Shown here piece by piece: positions 34,610 through 49,008 of a DNA stretch of 64,000 nt. The stretch is from Rhodococcus_G sp042754225 (GTDB lineage Bacteria > Actinomycetota > Actinomycetes > Mycobacteriales > Mycobacteriaceae). The translations under genes were made by a program, and so were the position numbers. The notes under the pieces were generated by a model. The model had not been told where the DNA came from. It searched no databases and worked only from the letters and a program-made list of their open reading frames with translations. The stretch is taken from contig NZ_JBHZAH010000003.1 of assembly GCF_042754225.1 (NCBI RefSeq), positions 1 through 64,000 of the forward strand. The letters are read 5' to 3'. How positions within the stretch are numbered: the first letter of the stretch is position 1; every line of letters starts with the position of its first letter.

Positions 34610-35035
34610 TCAGCCGATGGTCACCGTGCGGCGGGCCAGCCGCCAGACCCCGCCGTCGAGTCGCAGCACGTCGTCGTAGCGGCCGATGCTGGACAGCCGC
34701 GGTGCGGTGGTCGTCTCGACGAAGAACGTCCAGTACGCGGTGGCCGTCGTCTCCGTGCCCTCCGGTGCCGTCACGGCCACGGTCGTCAGGACGTGCCGCG
34801 TCGCCGTTCCCGGGCCCTGGATTCCCGACGCACGGCGGTCCCGCACGCCTGCCTCGATCTCTGCGACACCGGTGCGGGCCTGGGCTGCCATTCCGGTGGC
34901 GGGGTTGGCCGAGGACTCCCACACCGCGTCCTCTGTGAAGTTCGAGAGGTACTCCTCGACGGTTCCGTCGTCCGCGAGATGCGCCAATCTCGCCAGCAGG
35001 GACTGGATTTCGGAAACAGGATCGACGGTGTTCAC
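34610..35035 (-). CDS. SnoaL-like/NTF2-fold protein
   Basis: The 141-residue soluble protein begins with a helix EIQSLLARLAHLADDGTVEEYLSNFTEDAVWESS and continues with ATRHVLTTVAVT, TATAYWTFFVE and GRYDDVLRLDGGVWRLARRTV, the cone-shaped SnoaL_4 fold. Members include hydroxylating dioxygenase small subunits, ketosteroid-isomerase-like proteins and others of unknown substrate. The GTG at 35035 is chosen because the fold begins five residues later. Confidence 0.8.
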   Translation of the reverse strand: MNTVDPVSEIQSLLARLAHLADDGTVEEYLSNFTEDAVWESSANPATGMAAQARTGVAEIEAGVRDRRASGIQGPGTATRHVLTTVAVTAPEGTETTATAYWTFFVETTTAPRLSSIGRYDDVLRLDGGVWRLARRTVTIG

Positions 35036-35329
35036 CCCGCCAGCCTGCCTGCCGGTCCCGCATTCACGCACCCGCAATCCCACCCCGCGGGACTCCTCGG
35101 ACAAACGTCCAGGAAATAAACGCCAAACCAACTAATTGGTATGTCCTCATTCGCTACATTGCATGCCAACAGATCGGCTGCCGGCGCGTTCGCGGGTTCG
35201 AACGCGCGACACCAGGCACTGCATCTCGGCACGAAAACGCGGTCTACGATCCCGGGGAGGTCACCTTGAGCGCGACAGCACGGCTGGCAACGACGAACCG
35301 ACTACACGAGCACCACGAAGGTCCGAGCG

Positions 35330-35518
35330 ATGCCTAGGCCCGGACCGGTTCGCCCCCTCGTCGGAGTGAAGATGGACGCGGGTCAGATCCAGCAGTACGA
35401 CCAGCAGGCCGAACACGAGGGGCTGCTGATGAAGTCGGGGCGGCCCAACCGATCCGAGCTGATCCGCATCAAACTCGCCTTCGCCGACGAGCACATGCCC
35501 AGCGGCTGGCGGCCGTGA
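35330..35518 (+). CDS. Small ribbon-helix-helix-like protein, 62 aa
   Basis: A short strand VGVKMDAG is followed by helices QIQQYDQQAEHEGLLM and NRSELIRIKLAFADEH, suggesting a ribbon-helix-helix DNA-binding protein. The N-terminal 12 residues may not be translated, as a GTC/GTG-rich stretch precedes the strand. Its stop is one base from the stop of the convergent BacA-like gene. No toxin partner is visible. Upstream, 35132-35329 holds an AT-richer stretch with ACCAA/TTGGT arms near 35127-35142 that might be promoter or operator. Confidence 0.55.
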   Translation: MPRPGPVRPLVGVKMDAGQIQQYDQQAEHEGLLMKSGRPNRSELIRIKLAFADEHMPSGWRP

Positions 35519-35519
35519 G

Positions 35520-37373
35520 CTAGGCCGGCACCGGCGAGAGCTCCCACGGGCCGTCTCCGGCCAACTCCAACTGTCGAGCGTGATGCTGGTCGACGGTGCT
35601 GCGGTGACTGACGCTGACAAGCATGCAGTCGGGCACCTCGGTCCGGATCAGACTGTAGAGCGAGTACTCGAGTCCCTCGTCGACCGCCGAGGTCGCCTCG
35701 TCGAGGAAGGCCAACGTCGGCCGGATCAGGACGATCCGGGCGAACGCGATGCGCTGCTGCTCACCGGGCGAGAGGATCTTCGCCCAGTCGGCCTCCTCGT
35801 CGAGCCGATCGACCAGGTTGCCCAGCTGAACCTTGTTCAACACCTCGCGAATCGACTCGTCGGTGAGCCGCTCCGTCGTCCCCGGATAGGCGACGGCCGC
35901 CCGCAGGTCCCCGAGCGGCAGGTACGGCATCTGCGAGAGGAACAGCGTCTCGATTCCGGACGGCCTCCGGATCTCGCCCTCCGTGTACGGCCACATCTCG
36001 GCCAGGCTGCGCAGCAGAGTGGTCTTGCCGCTGCCCGAACGACCCTTGACCACCAGCGTGTCGCCCGGGCCCATCCGCAGGTCGAGGTCGGCGATCAGCG
36101 CGCCGCCGTCTGGCGTGCGGACATGAACGCCGCTGAGCTCCAATGCACTCGCCAGCTCCGCGGTGTCGATCGTGGGCAACTCCCGCGACTCGCTGTCGGC
36201 GGCGAGCAGCCCGTTGAGTCGGATCAGGCTGGCTCGGTAACCGGCGAAGGTGTCGTAGGACTCGCGGAAGAAGGACAGCGAATCGTGCACCTGGCCGAAG
36301 GCCTGCGAGGACTGCGTCATGTCGCCGAGGGTGATGGCGCCCGCGAAGAACCGCGGTGCCTGGATGATGAATGCGAAGACCACCGAGATCTGGTTGACGA
36401 CGAGGTTCCACCCGTTGAACTTCAAGGTCCGGAACACCAGGCGCCAGTAATTGGCGATCACCGCGGCGAAGCGAGACAACAACCCGTGTCGCTCGACGCC
36501 CTCCCCTCGGTAGAAGGCGACGTTCTCCGCGCTGTCGCGAACCCGCACCAGCGCATAACGGAAGTTCGCCGTCAGCTGTTCGTTCCAGAAGTTGAGCCTG
36601 ATCAACGGGCGCCCGATCCAGAACGCGATGACGGTCGACACCAGGACGTAGGCGAACACGAGAAAGACCATCGCGCGCGGGATCTCGGTTCCGAAGACCG
36701 TCATCGGTCCGGACAGGTCCCAGAGAATCTGGGTGAACGAGACCAGCGAGACCACCGCGCTGACCGCGCCCATCGACAGAGTGCGGGAGGTCTGCACGAA
36801 ATCGGTGATGTCTGCCTGAATACGCTGGTCGGGATTGTCGATGCTCGCATCCACGAACCGGCCGCGGTAATAGGCCCGCCCGTGCAGCCAGTCGCTCGTC
36901 ACGTGCTCGGTCAACCACAGCCGCCAGCGGATGTCGAAGGCCTGGCCGACGAAGTAGTCGAGCAGCGAGCGCGCCACGTGAATCGTCGCCAGGATTCCGA
37001 AGATCCACAGGCTCCGCCAGAACGCCGATTCCGCCGCCTCGAGCGCACCGGTATCTCCCTGCGCAAATCCCTGCGCCGCCTTCTGCAGCGCCGTGTACAT
37101 CTCGTTGCCCTGATACGTGAAGAGCACCGTCATCCGGACCGCGAAGACCGTGATCAGCAGCACGACGGCGAGCAGCGCGTACGTCCGCACACTGTCCCTG
37201 CCACGGAAGTAGGCACCGCTGATCCGCCAGAACTGGCGACCCCATCGCGTGAACCGGAACAGCAGGAACGCGATCACCAGGAAGCACACGGCCGAGATTC
37301 CGAACGCCTTCAGCGTCCAGAACACTGTGTGGAGTGCCTCGTTGTTCCAGTCGAGTCCGGACGATTCCGACAT
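35520..37373 (-). CDS. BacA/SbmA-like ABC transporter (permease fused to ATPase)
   Basis: The 617-residue protein has six membrane helices in an SbmA/BacA-like domain (about 1-340) and a C-terminal ATPase with Walker A GRSGSGKTT, signature LSPGEQQRIAFARI and Walker B LAFLDEATSAVDEG. This matches the mycobacterial Rv1819c type, known to import vitamin B12 and peptides such as bleomycin; the Rv1819c product is of similar length. AGAGGGGGATG precedes the ATG. It is adjacent to the convergent RHH-like gene with one base between stops. Confidence 0.9.
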   Translation of the reverse strand: MSESSGLDWNNEALHTVFWTLKAFGISAVCFLVIAFLLFRFTRWGRQFWRISGAYFRGRDSVRTYALLAVVLLITVFAVRMTVLFTYQGNEMYTALQKAAQGFAQGDTGALEAAESAFWRSLWIFGILATIHVARSLLDYFVGQAFDIRWRLWLTEHVTSDWLHGRAYYRGRFVDASIDNPDQRIQADITDFVQTSRTLSMGAVSAVVSLVSFTQILWDLSGPMTVFGTEIPRAMVFLVFAYVLVSTVIAFWIGRPLIRLNFWNEQLTANFRYALVRVRDSAENVAFYRGEGVERHGLLSRFAAVIANYWRLVFRTLKFNGWNLVVNQISVVFAFIIQAPRFFAGAITLGDMTQSSQAFGQVHDSLSFFRESYDTFAGYRASLIRLNGLLAADSESRELPTIDTAELASALELSGVHVRTPDGGALIADLDLRMGPGDTLVVKGRSGSGKTTLLRSLAEMWPYTEGEIRRPSGIETLFLSQMPYLPLGDLRAAVAYPGTTERLTDESIREVLNKVQLGNLVDRLDEEADWAKILSPGEQQRIAFARIVLIRPTLAFLDEATSAVDEGLEYSLYSLIRTEVPDCMLVSVSHRSTVDQHHARQLELAGDGPWELSPVPA

Positions 37374-37521
37374 TCACATCCCCCTCTGCGGGCGATACCG
37401 ATGGCGCAGTCTAACCCCGGCCCTCCGGCACTGCCGGGTCAACGGATTCGATCTCCGCACAGCACCATTCGACGACCCCACGGCGGCCGCGCCGAACGCC
37501 GGCATCGGGCTGGGCTCCGTG

Positions 37522-38664
37522 CTACGACTTCGTCAATCCCTGTCGCGTCGCGACGCCGCCCGCCACCGACGCCAACCCGATGGTGACCAGGGCACCGAGA
37601 ATCAACGCCGGCGCCTCCCCCTCGTTCAGCAGGTTCAGCTTGGTTCCTATCGTCGCGGCCGCGACCGGAATGCCGAGTTGTGCGGCGGCCAGCGTTCCGA
37701 GCGAGAGCGGCTGACCGAGGAGCCGGGCAGCGCAGTGCACCGCCACCGCCGCCAGACCGAGGGCGAGCCCGAGCACCGTGTACGACGGATGGTCTACCAG
37801 TTCGCGCAGGTTCAGCGAAGCGCCGAGCCAGACGTAGAACAGGGGACCGAAGAATCCCTCGGTGATACCGAACAGCTGGCGGGCGAGCCGGCGCGGCTCC
37901 CCCACCGCCGAGACCGCGAGCCCGAGTGCGAAGCCCGCCAGCATGATCGAGACGTGACTCCACACCGCGAGCGCGGCCAGACCGAAGAGGACGCACAGGT
38001 TGATCCGCAGTTCCATCGCGAACTTGCGGTCCTCGGACACGCGGTGGATCCGGTGGCGCAGGTCGTGGTACTCGAGCGCGCGGAAGAATCCGTACACGAG
38101 CACCGCGCCCCCAGCTACGGCCAGCGCGCCGAGCGCGGCCCGCGGCGCGTGCGACGGATCGATCATCAGTGGAAGCGCGACGATGCACACCGTGTCCGCG
38201 ACCGCGACCTGCGCGACCAGTTGCAGCACCGATGCCCCACCCAGCTGCAACGAGTCGACGATCGGCAGCACCAGCGCCGCCGACGACGACGCGATCAGCA
38301 CGGCGTAGAGCGCCGCGTGTCCGGTGCCGAAGACCGCTGCGATGCCGATGCCCGCGGGCACGGCGAGCACCCCCACCACGATCGCCGCCGCCGCGCCCCG
38401 AGCCAGGGCCGGACGCAGGCTCGCGTCGCGCATCGGCACGTGCGTCCCCGCGACGAACATGACGAGTGCGAATCCGATGTCCGCGAACAGCATCAGTGTC
38501 GGGTCGCTCGCGTCGAGCAGCCCGAAGCCGGTCGCGCCGACCACCACCCCTGCGACGAGCTCGCCGAGCACCACCGGAAGGTGCCACTGCCGCCGGTAGG
38601 CCACGGCGGGCCCGAGCAGGGCGATCACCGAGATGAAGGCGAGCGTCGAAAAGCCCACTGCCAC
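37522..38664 (-). CDS. Cation:proton antiporter (CPA2-like)
   Basis: The 380-residue integral membrane protein has about eleven helices. It shows the CPA2 features LPVVLGELVAGVVVGATGFGLL near the N-terminus, FADIGFALVMFVAGTHVP, and the ion-site region VAQVAVADTVCIVALPLMI. It likely exchanges Na+ or K+ for H+. No TrkA-type regulatory tail is present. The GTG lies 15 bases after the tesB stop, so pyk, tesB and this gene may be one transcript. Confidence 0.85.
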   Translation of the reverse strand: MAVGFSTLAFISVIALLGPAVAYRRQWHLPVVLGELVAGVVVGATGFGLLDASDPTLMLFADIGFALVMFVAGTHVPMRDASLRPALARGAAAAIVVGVLAVPAGIGIAAVFGTGHAALYAVLIASSSAALVLPIVDSLQLGGASVLQLVAQVAVADTVCIVALPLMIDPSHAPRAALGALAVAGGAVLVYGFFRALEYHDLRHRIHRVSEDRKFAMELRINLCVLFGLAALAVWSHVSIMLAGFALGLAVSAVGEPRRLARQLFGITEGFFGPLFYVWLGASLNLRELVDHPSYTVLGLALGLAAVAVHCAARLLGQPLSLGTLAAAQLGIPVAAATIGTKLNLLNEGEAPALILGALVTIGLASVAGGVATRQGLTKS

Positions 38665-38679
38665 CCCCCTGTCCCGGAA

Positions 38680-39573
38680 TCAGCCCCGCTTCGGGAAGTG
38701 CCGGATCAGGCCCTCCTGGACGACCGTGGCGAGGAGTTCGCCCTCGAGGGAGAAGAACCGCCCGGTCGCCAGGCCGCGCGAGCCTGCCGCGACCGGCGAC
38801 TCCGTCGCGTACAGCGTCCAGTCGTCGAAGCGGAACGGCCGGTGGAACCACATGGAGTGGTTCACCGTCGCCGCGACGATCCGGTCCAGCCCCCAGGACA
38901 GTCCGTGGGTGGTGATGATCGAGTCCAGCACCGTGGTGTCCGAGGCGTAGCCCATCGTCGCGACGTGGAGCAGCGGGTCGTCGGGCAGTCGCCCGTCCGC
39001 GCGCATCCACACCCGGTTGTGGTTGAGCTTCTCGCCGGTGCCCTTGAGGATCCAGGTGGGGTCGTTCGCGTACCGCATGTCGATCGGCTTCAGCGCGTTG
39101 ACGAACATCTGCAGCCGGTCCTCGTACCCGACGAAGTGATCACCCAAGGGCGGCAACGACTCCGGGAAGGGCACCTCCGGCACCTCGACCGCGTGCTCGA
39201 GCCCGCGGCCCCAGTCCTGGAACGCGGCGAGCACGACCATCAGCTCATGGCCGTCCTGGTACGCGGTGACCTGCCGGTTGGCGAACGCCCGACCGTCCCG
39301 ATGCCGCTGCACCCGGTACTCGATCGGCGCCTTGACGTCGCCGCCCCGGATGAAGTGCGCGTTGATCGCGTGCACCGGCCGGTCGCCGTCCACGGTCCGG
39401 CCGGCGGCCACGATCGCCTGCGACACCAGCTGACCGCCGAACGTCCGGCTGCCGAGCTGGGCCTGCGCGGGATGCTGCCCGACGAAGACGTCCTCGTCGA
39501 TCTGCTCGAGGTCCAGCAGATCGAGCAGGACGTCCAGGTCCTGTGCGCGCTCGAGTTCCCCCGCGTCCGCCAC
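38680..39573 (-). CDS. tesB: Acyl-CoA thioesterase II
   Basis: TesB releases free fatty acid and CoA from acyl-CoA. The 297-residue protein is a double hotdog fold: first unit with RTFGGQLVSQAIVAAGRTVDGDRPVHAINAHFIRGGD, second with RIVAATVNHSMWFHRPFRFDDWTLYATESP and SRGLATGRFFSLEGELLATVVQEGLIR. The GTG start immediately follows the pyk stop, a fixed pairing also found in mycobacteria. Confidence 0.93.
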   Translation of the reverse strand: MADAGELERAQDLDVLLDLLDLEQIDEDVFVGQHPAQAQLGSRTFGGQLVSQAIVAAGRTVDGDRPVHAINAHFIRGGDVKAPIEYRVQRHRDGRAFANRQVTAYQDGHELMVVLAAFQDWGRGLEHAVEVPEVPFPESLPPLGDHFVGYEDRLQMFVNALKPIDMRYANDPTWILKGTGEKLNHNRVWMRADGRLPDDPLLHVATMGYASDTTVLDSIITTHGLSWGLDRIVAATVNHSMWFHRPFRFDDWTLYATESPVAAGSRGLATGRFFSLEGELLATVVQEGLIRHFPKRG

Positions 39574-40992
39574 CTAGTGGTCCTCTTCGCCGATGCGGTG
39601 GACGTGGATGAGGTTGGTCGAGCCGACCGTGCCGGGCGGGGAGCCCGCGACGATCACGACCTGGTCGCCCTTGTTGTACCGGCCGAGGCCGAGCAGCGCG
39701 GTGTCCACCTGACCGATCATCTGGTCGGTCGTCGAGACCGGCGAGACCAGGAACGTCTCCGTCCCCCACGTCAGGGTCAGCTGGCTGCGCACCTCCGGCA
39801 GCGGAGTGAACGCGAGCAACGGCAGGTGGGTGTGCAGTCTCGCGAGTCGCCGGACCGTGTCACCGGACTGGGTGAACGCGACGAGCGCCTTGGCGTCGAG
39901 CCGCTCGCCGATGTCGCGGGCGGCGTAGGAGATCACGCCGCGCTTCGTACGCGGCACGTGGGTCAGCGGGGGCACCCGGGTGGACTCGCTCTCCACCGCC
40001 TCGACGATGCGCGCCATGGTCTGCACGGTCTCCATCGGGAACTTGCCGACCGAGGTCTCACCGGAGAGCATCACCGCGTCGGCGCCGTCGAGGACGGCGT
40101 TGGCGACGTCGGAGGCCTCGGCGCGGGTCGGCCGCGAGTTCTCGATCATCGACTCGAGCATCTGCGTCGCGACGATGACCGGCTTCGCGTTCTCCCGCGC
40201 GATCTGGATGGCACGCTTCTGCACGAGCGGCACCTGCTCGAGCGGCAGCTCGACGCCGAGGTCGCCGCGGGCCACCATCACCGCGTCGAACGCGAGCACG
40301 ACCGCCTCGAGGTTCTCGATCGCCTCGGGCTTCTCGAGCTTCGCGATCACCGGGATGCGCCGCCCGATGCGGTCCATCACGGCGTGCACGAGCTCGACGT
40401 CGGCGGGCGAGCGGACGAACGAGAGGGCGATGAAGTCCACGCCGAGTCGCAGCGCGAACTCGAGGTCCTCGATGTCCTTCTCGGACAGCGCGGGCACCGA
40501 GACGTCCATGCCCGGCAGCGACACGCCCTTGTTGTTGCTGACCGGCCCGCCCTCGGTGACCGTGCAGACCACGTCGTTGCCGTCGACGTGGTCGACCGTG
40601 AGACCGACCTTGCCGTCGTCGACGAGCAGACGGTCGCCAGCCTTGGCGTCCCGGGCAAGTTCCTTGTAGGTGGTCGAGACCCGGTCGTGGGTGCCCTCGC
40701 ACTCGTCGACCGTGATCCGCACCTGCTCGCCGTTCTGCCACACGGTGCGGTCCTGGGCGAAGCGGCCGAGCCGGATCTTCGGGCCCTGCAGGTCGGCGAG
40801 GATGCCGACCGCCTTGCCGGTCACGTCGGAGGCGTCCCGCACCCGACGGTAGTTCTCCTCGTGATCGGCGTGTTCGCCGTGGCTGAAGTTGAGCCGAGCG
40901 ACGTCCATGCCGCTTTCGACGAGTTCTCGGATACGGTCCCCGGTCGCGGTTGCAGGTCCCAGGGTGCACACAATCTTAGTCCGTCGAGTCAC
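39574..40992 (-). CDS. pyk: Pyruvate kinase
   Basis: Converts phosphoenolpyruvate and ADP to pyruvate and ATP in glycolysis. The 472-residue protein starts TRRTKIVCTLGPATATGDRIRELVESGMDVARLNFSHG and has the catalytic Lys signature IPVIAKLEKPEAIENL, MVARGDLGVELPLEQVP and LSGETSVGKFPMETVQTM. The length is normal for the type. The GTG start matches the mycobacterial N-terminus. Its promoter lies in the 94 bases before gltD ends. Confidence 0.96.
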   Translation of the reverse strand: MTRRTKIVCTLGPATATGDRIRELVESGMDVARLNFSHGEHADHEENYRRVRDASDVTGKAVGILADLQGPKIRLGRFAQDRTVWQNGEQVRITVDECEGTHDRVSTTYKELARDAKAGDRLLVDDGKVGLTVDHVDGNDVVCTVTEGGPVSNNKGVSLPGMDVSVPALSEKDIEDLEFALRLGVDFIALSFVRSPADVELVHAVMDRIGRRIPVIAKLEKPEAIENLEAVVLAFDAVMVARGDLGVELPLEQVPLVQKRAIQIARENAKPVIVATQMLESMIENSRPTRAEASDVANAVLDGADAVMLSGETSVGKFPMETVQTMARIVEAVESESTRVPPLTHVPRTKRGVISYAARDIGERLDAKALVAFTQSGDTVRRLARLHTHLPLLAFTPLPEVRSQLTLTWGTETFLVSPVSTTDQMIGQVDTALLGLGRYNKGDQVVIVAGSPPGTVGSTNLIHVHRIGEEDH

Positions 40993-41086
40993 GCGACAAG
41001 CCTAGTCGGTGAACCGATTCAGTTCTATTCGCACCCCGTGAACGAAATGAACACCGGAAACCGTTAACTGATGCGTCACCTGCTGG

Positions 41087-42584
41087 TCAGAGAACCTCGA
41101 GCGGAAGCGCCGTCGGATGCACGGGCGACGGCAGATCCGAGTGCCCGGTCAGGAACGCGTCGACACCGTGCGCGGCCGCGCGGCCCTCGGCGATCGCCCA
41201 CACCACCAGCGACGCCCCGCGGTGCGCATCCCCGCACACGAACACGCCCGGCGCGCTGGTCTGCCAGTCGGGACCGCAGGAGAGCGTGCCACGCCCGGTG
41301 AGGGTGAGCTCGAGATCGTCGAGCAGCCTGCTGTACTCGACTCCCTCGAATCCGATCGCCAACAGTGCCATGTCACAAGGCAACTCGACCTCCTCGCCGA
41401 CCGGAGTCACGTGCCTGCGGCCGTCGGCGTCGCGAGTGACCGTCACCTCCGCCAGCACCATCGAGCGGACGTGTCCGTCCTCGTCGCCCAGGAACCGTTG
41501 TACCGCAACCTCGTACCGGCGCACTCCACCCTCCGCATGTGCCGGCGAAGTGCGCAGCACCATCGGCCACGACGGCCAGGGCGAGCGCTCGTCGTCGCGA
41601 GCGGTCGGCAGCTCAGGGTGGTAGTCGAGCTGGGTCACCGACAGTGCACCCTGCCGGTGCGCGGTGCCGAGGCAGTCCGCCCCGGTGTCACCGCCGCCGA
41701 TGATCACCACGTGCTTGCCCCTCGCCGTGACCGTGGTGGCGCCGTCGCCCTCGCATTCCTTGTTGGAGAGCACGAGATGCTCCATCGCGAGGTGTATCCC
41801 TGCCAGCTCACGGCCCTGCACGGTCGCGTTGTCGCGCGCCCGCAGTGCCCCCACCGCGACCACCACGGCGTCGAACTGGGCCCGCAGCTGCTCCACCGTG
41901 ACGTCGACGCCGACCTCGCAGTCGGTGACGAAATGCGTTCCCTCGGCTCGCATCTGACCCAGGCGCCGCTCCACGACCGCCTTCTCGAGCTTGAACTCGG
42001 GAATGCCGTAACGCAGCAACCCACCGAGCCGGTCGTCACGTTCGAAGACGGTGACGTCGTGGCCCGCCCGGGTCAACTGCTGGGCCGCCGCCAGGCCCGC
42101 CGGCCCGGAACCCACCACCGCGACGGACTTTCCGGTGCTGATCGTCGCCAGCTGCGCCGACACCGTGCCGCCCTCCCAGGCCGCATCGGCGATCGCCTGC
42201 TCGATCCGCTTGATCGTCACCGCGCCGCCGGTGTCGTTCTCGGCGATCGAGAGCACGCACGCCGCCTCACACGGTGCCGGGCACACCCGGCCGGTGAACT
42301 CCGGGAAGTTGTTGGTCGCGTGCAGACGGTCACCCGCCGCCGTCCACCGGTCCCGCCGGACCAGGTCGTTCCACTCCGGGATCAGATTGCCCAGCGGGCA
42401 GCCCGCGGACCCCGAGTGACAGAACGGGATTCCGCAGTCCATGCAGCGCGTCGCCTGCTCGGCGACCTCGCGGGCCCGTTCCGCCGCCGACTGCGGCGCG
42501 GCCACCTCGTGCCAGTCGCGCACCCGTTCGGCGACCGGCCGCTTGGGCGCCTCCTTCTTGCGGACGTTCAAGAAGCCCTGGGGA

Positions 42585-42592
<8 letters not shown>
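41087..42592 (-). CDS. gltD: Glutamate synthase small subunit
   Basis: Supplies electrons from NADPH through FAD to GltB. The 501-residue protein has the N-terminal Fe-S region CMDCGIPFCH, CPLGNLIPEWNDLV, CPAPCEAACVL, an FAD motif VAVVGSGPAGLAAAQQL and an NADPH motif VVIIGGGDTGADCLG. The GTG overlaps the gltB stop by 8 bases. It follows gltB directly. Confidence 0.95.
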
Positions 42593-47168
<4,576 letters not shown>

Positions 47169-47355
47169 CTGGGCACCTCCACGTCGGCACGGAATGCCGC
47201 CGGTGTGGCGCGCTCGGGCACTGTTCCGGGAACCTCGAGGTAACGAGATCCGCCGACTGCCTCACCGGGTGTCCGCGGAAGTGCTACTTCGGGGGCACCG
47301 GGACGACTCTGCCCGAAGGGATTTCCGAGCGTCACACTCGGGTGCGCACAGTCTA
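47169..47355 (-). promoter_or_regulatory. gltB promoter and long 5' leader
   Basis: An extended -10 element TGC-TAGACT is at 47350-47355 (complement), with no clear -35. The leader would be about 175 bases. It holds small hairpins at 47278-47290 (GAAGT/ACTTC) and 47325-47341 (CCGAG/CTCGG). This is long for this genome and might be a regulatory leader; no known riboswitch consensus is recognised. Confidence 0.4.
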
Positions 47356-47398
47356 GCAGGGGTTACGCCGAAGAATAGGGTCGAGACTCGGCCGCGGA

Positions 47399-48016
47399 TC
47401 AGCTCCGGAGCGGGCGGCCCTGACCGTCCCGGACGCCGCCCGACAGCATGATGATCCCGTCCACGAATGACCACACCCAGATCACCGGGAAGATGACGAA
47501 TCCGATCAGCAGGAAGGTGGCGAACAGCCCGAACCAGAAACCGAGCAGCTGAGCGAGCCCGATGCCGGTGCTGCCGGTGTAGAGACGACCCACGCCGCAG
47601 ACGCCGACCAACGGCAGCAGCATCTGCAGCAGTCCCGCCGTCGTCTTCGACTTGTCCGACATCGGCTCGCCCGTCAGCGGGTCTCGGCCGAACGGTGCGC
47701 CCGGGTCCGCGCCCGGGTAGCCGTATCCGGGCGTCGCCGCGAACTGCTGCGGGTACTGCGACGGGTAGCCGGGCTGCGCACCGTACGGCTGGGGCGGCGG
47801 GAACTGCGGGGTGCCGTAGGGCTGCCCGGCACCCGCTGCCGCGTCGCCCGACGGAGGCGGTGGATAAACCGGGCCGCTGCCGGGCGACCCGTACACCGGA
47901 CCGGAGGCCTGCGGATACCCGGCGTTCGGGGAGCCCGTGGCGTGCTCGTCGGCGGTCGGCTCGAACGGCAGACCGTTCTCGATCCGCTTCTGCCAGTCGT
48001 CGGTAGGTCCGGTCAC
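47399..48016 (-). CDS. TM2-domain membrane protein
   Basis: The 205-residue protein has a Pro/Gly/Tyr-rich N-terminal half (about 20-120) and a TM2 domain: KSKTTAGLLQMLLPLVGVCGVGRLYTGSTGIGLAQLLGFW then a second helix, FVIFPVIWVWSFVDGIIML. TM2 proteins are small two-helix membrane proteins of unknown function. The GTG overlaps the lgt stop as GTGA, so it is the last gene of the trp-lgt run. Confidence 0.85.
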   Translation of the reverse strand: MTGPTDDWQKRIENGLPFEPTADEHATGSPNAGYPQASGPVYGSPGSGPVYPPPPSGDAAAGAGQPYGTPQFPPPQPYGAQPGYPSQYPQQFAATPGYGYPGADPGAPFGRDPLTGEPMSDKSKTTAGLLQMLLPLVGVCGVGRLYTGSTGIGLAQLLGFWFGLFATFLLIGFVIFPVIWVWSFVDGIIMLSGGVRDGQGRPLRS

Positions 48017-49008
48017 GTGTTGTCCCCCTGTTCGGTGGTGCCCTTGTTCGGCGTCCCCGGGTCGGGCGTCGCCACGGCGGGCTCCGCCACGTCGGCGGGC
48101 AGCGGGTCCGCCGGATGCTCCGCCAGGTACGTCTCGCGGGCCTTCCCGATCCGCAGTTCGGCGGGCGTCTCCCGGCCCTTCTTCGCGAGCAGGAAGTAGG
48201 CGACCGCGCAGACGAACACGATCACCGAGGTGAACACGTTGATCCGGATCCCGGCGATGTGCGTCGCGTGGTCGTCGCGCAGGAGCTCGACGACGAACCG
48301 GCCGACGCAGTAACCGGCGACGTACAGCGCGAACAGGCGTCCGTGCCCGATCCGGAATCGCCGGTCCACCCAGACCAGCAGCACGACGATCAACAGGTTC
48401 CAGACCAGCTCGTACAGGAAGGTCGGGTGCACGACCCGCTCGACCACCCCGGTCGAGGTGCCGTTCAGCATGTCGACGCGGCCCGCGGAGTTGACCCGCT
48501 CGTAGATCTCGAGTCCCCACGGCACCGTCGTCTCGCGGCCGTAGAGCTCCTGGTTGAAGTAGTTGCCGATGCGCCCGATCGCCTGGGCCAGCAGGATCGC
48601 GGGCGCGATCGCGTCGCCGAGGGCCGCCACCGACACCCCGAGCCGGCGGCAGCCGATCCAGGCACCGACGCCGCCGAGCAGCACCGCCCCCCAGATGCCG
48701 AGGCCGCCCTGCCAGATCTTCAACGCGTCGGCGGGATGCCCGCCCTCGCCGAAGTAGGTGGTCCAGTCGGTGGCCACGTGGTAGAGCCGGCCGCCGATCA
48801 GGCCGAACGGGACCGCCCAGATCGCGACGTCGAGGACCGTGCCCTTCTCCCCACCGCGCGCGACCCACCGGCGGTCGCCCCACACGATGGCCACGACGAT
48901 GCCGACGATGATGAAGAAGGCGTAGGCGCGCAGCGGGACCGGGCCGATGCTCCACACGCCCTGCGGCGGGCTCGGAATGTACGCCAGGATGTCGGCAGTC
49001 GGGGTCAC
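48013..49008 (-). CDS. lgt: Prolipoprotein diacylglyceryl transferase
   Basis: Lgt adds diacylglycerol to the lipobox Cys of prelipoproteins, the first step of lipoprotein making. The 331-residue integral membrane protein has seven helices, the signature GRIGNYFNQELYGRET and the early Lgt region FFIIVGIVVAIVWG. A C-terminal tail of about 60 residues is soluble. The GTG overlaps the trpA stop as GTGA, the arrangement also seen in mycobacteria. Confidence 0.95.
   Translation of the reverse strand: MTPTADILAYIPSPPQGVWSIGPVPLRAYAFFIIVGIVVAIVWGDRRWVARGGEKGTVLDVAIWAVPFGLIGGRLYHVATDWTTYFGEGGHPADALKIWQGGLGIWGAVLLGGVGAWIGCRRLGVSVAALGDAIAPAILLAQAIGRIGNYFNQELYGRETTVPWGLEIYERVNSAGRVDMLNGTSTGVVERVVHPTFLYELVWNLLIVVLLVWVDRRFRIGHGRLFALYVAGYCVGRFVVELLRDDHATHIAGIRINVFTSVIVFVCAVAYFLLAKKGRETPAELRIGKARETYLAEHPADPLPADVAEPAVATPDPGTPNKGTTEQGDNT

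Noticed and set aside
35330..35518. Toxin-antitoxin system at the second RHH-like gene
   Set aside because: No small toxin gene is next to it; the neighbour is a full-length BacA-like transporter.
37249..41067. Open frame of 1272 codons on the plus strand across several genes
   Set aside because: It covers the antiporter, tesB and pyk in antisense, and its product has no recognisable fold.
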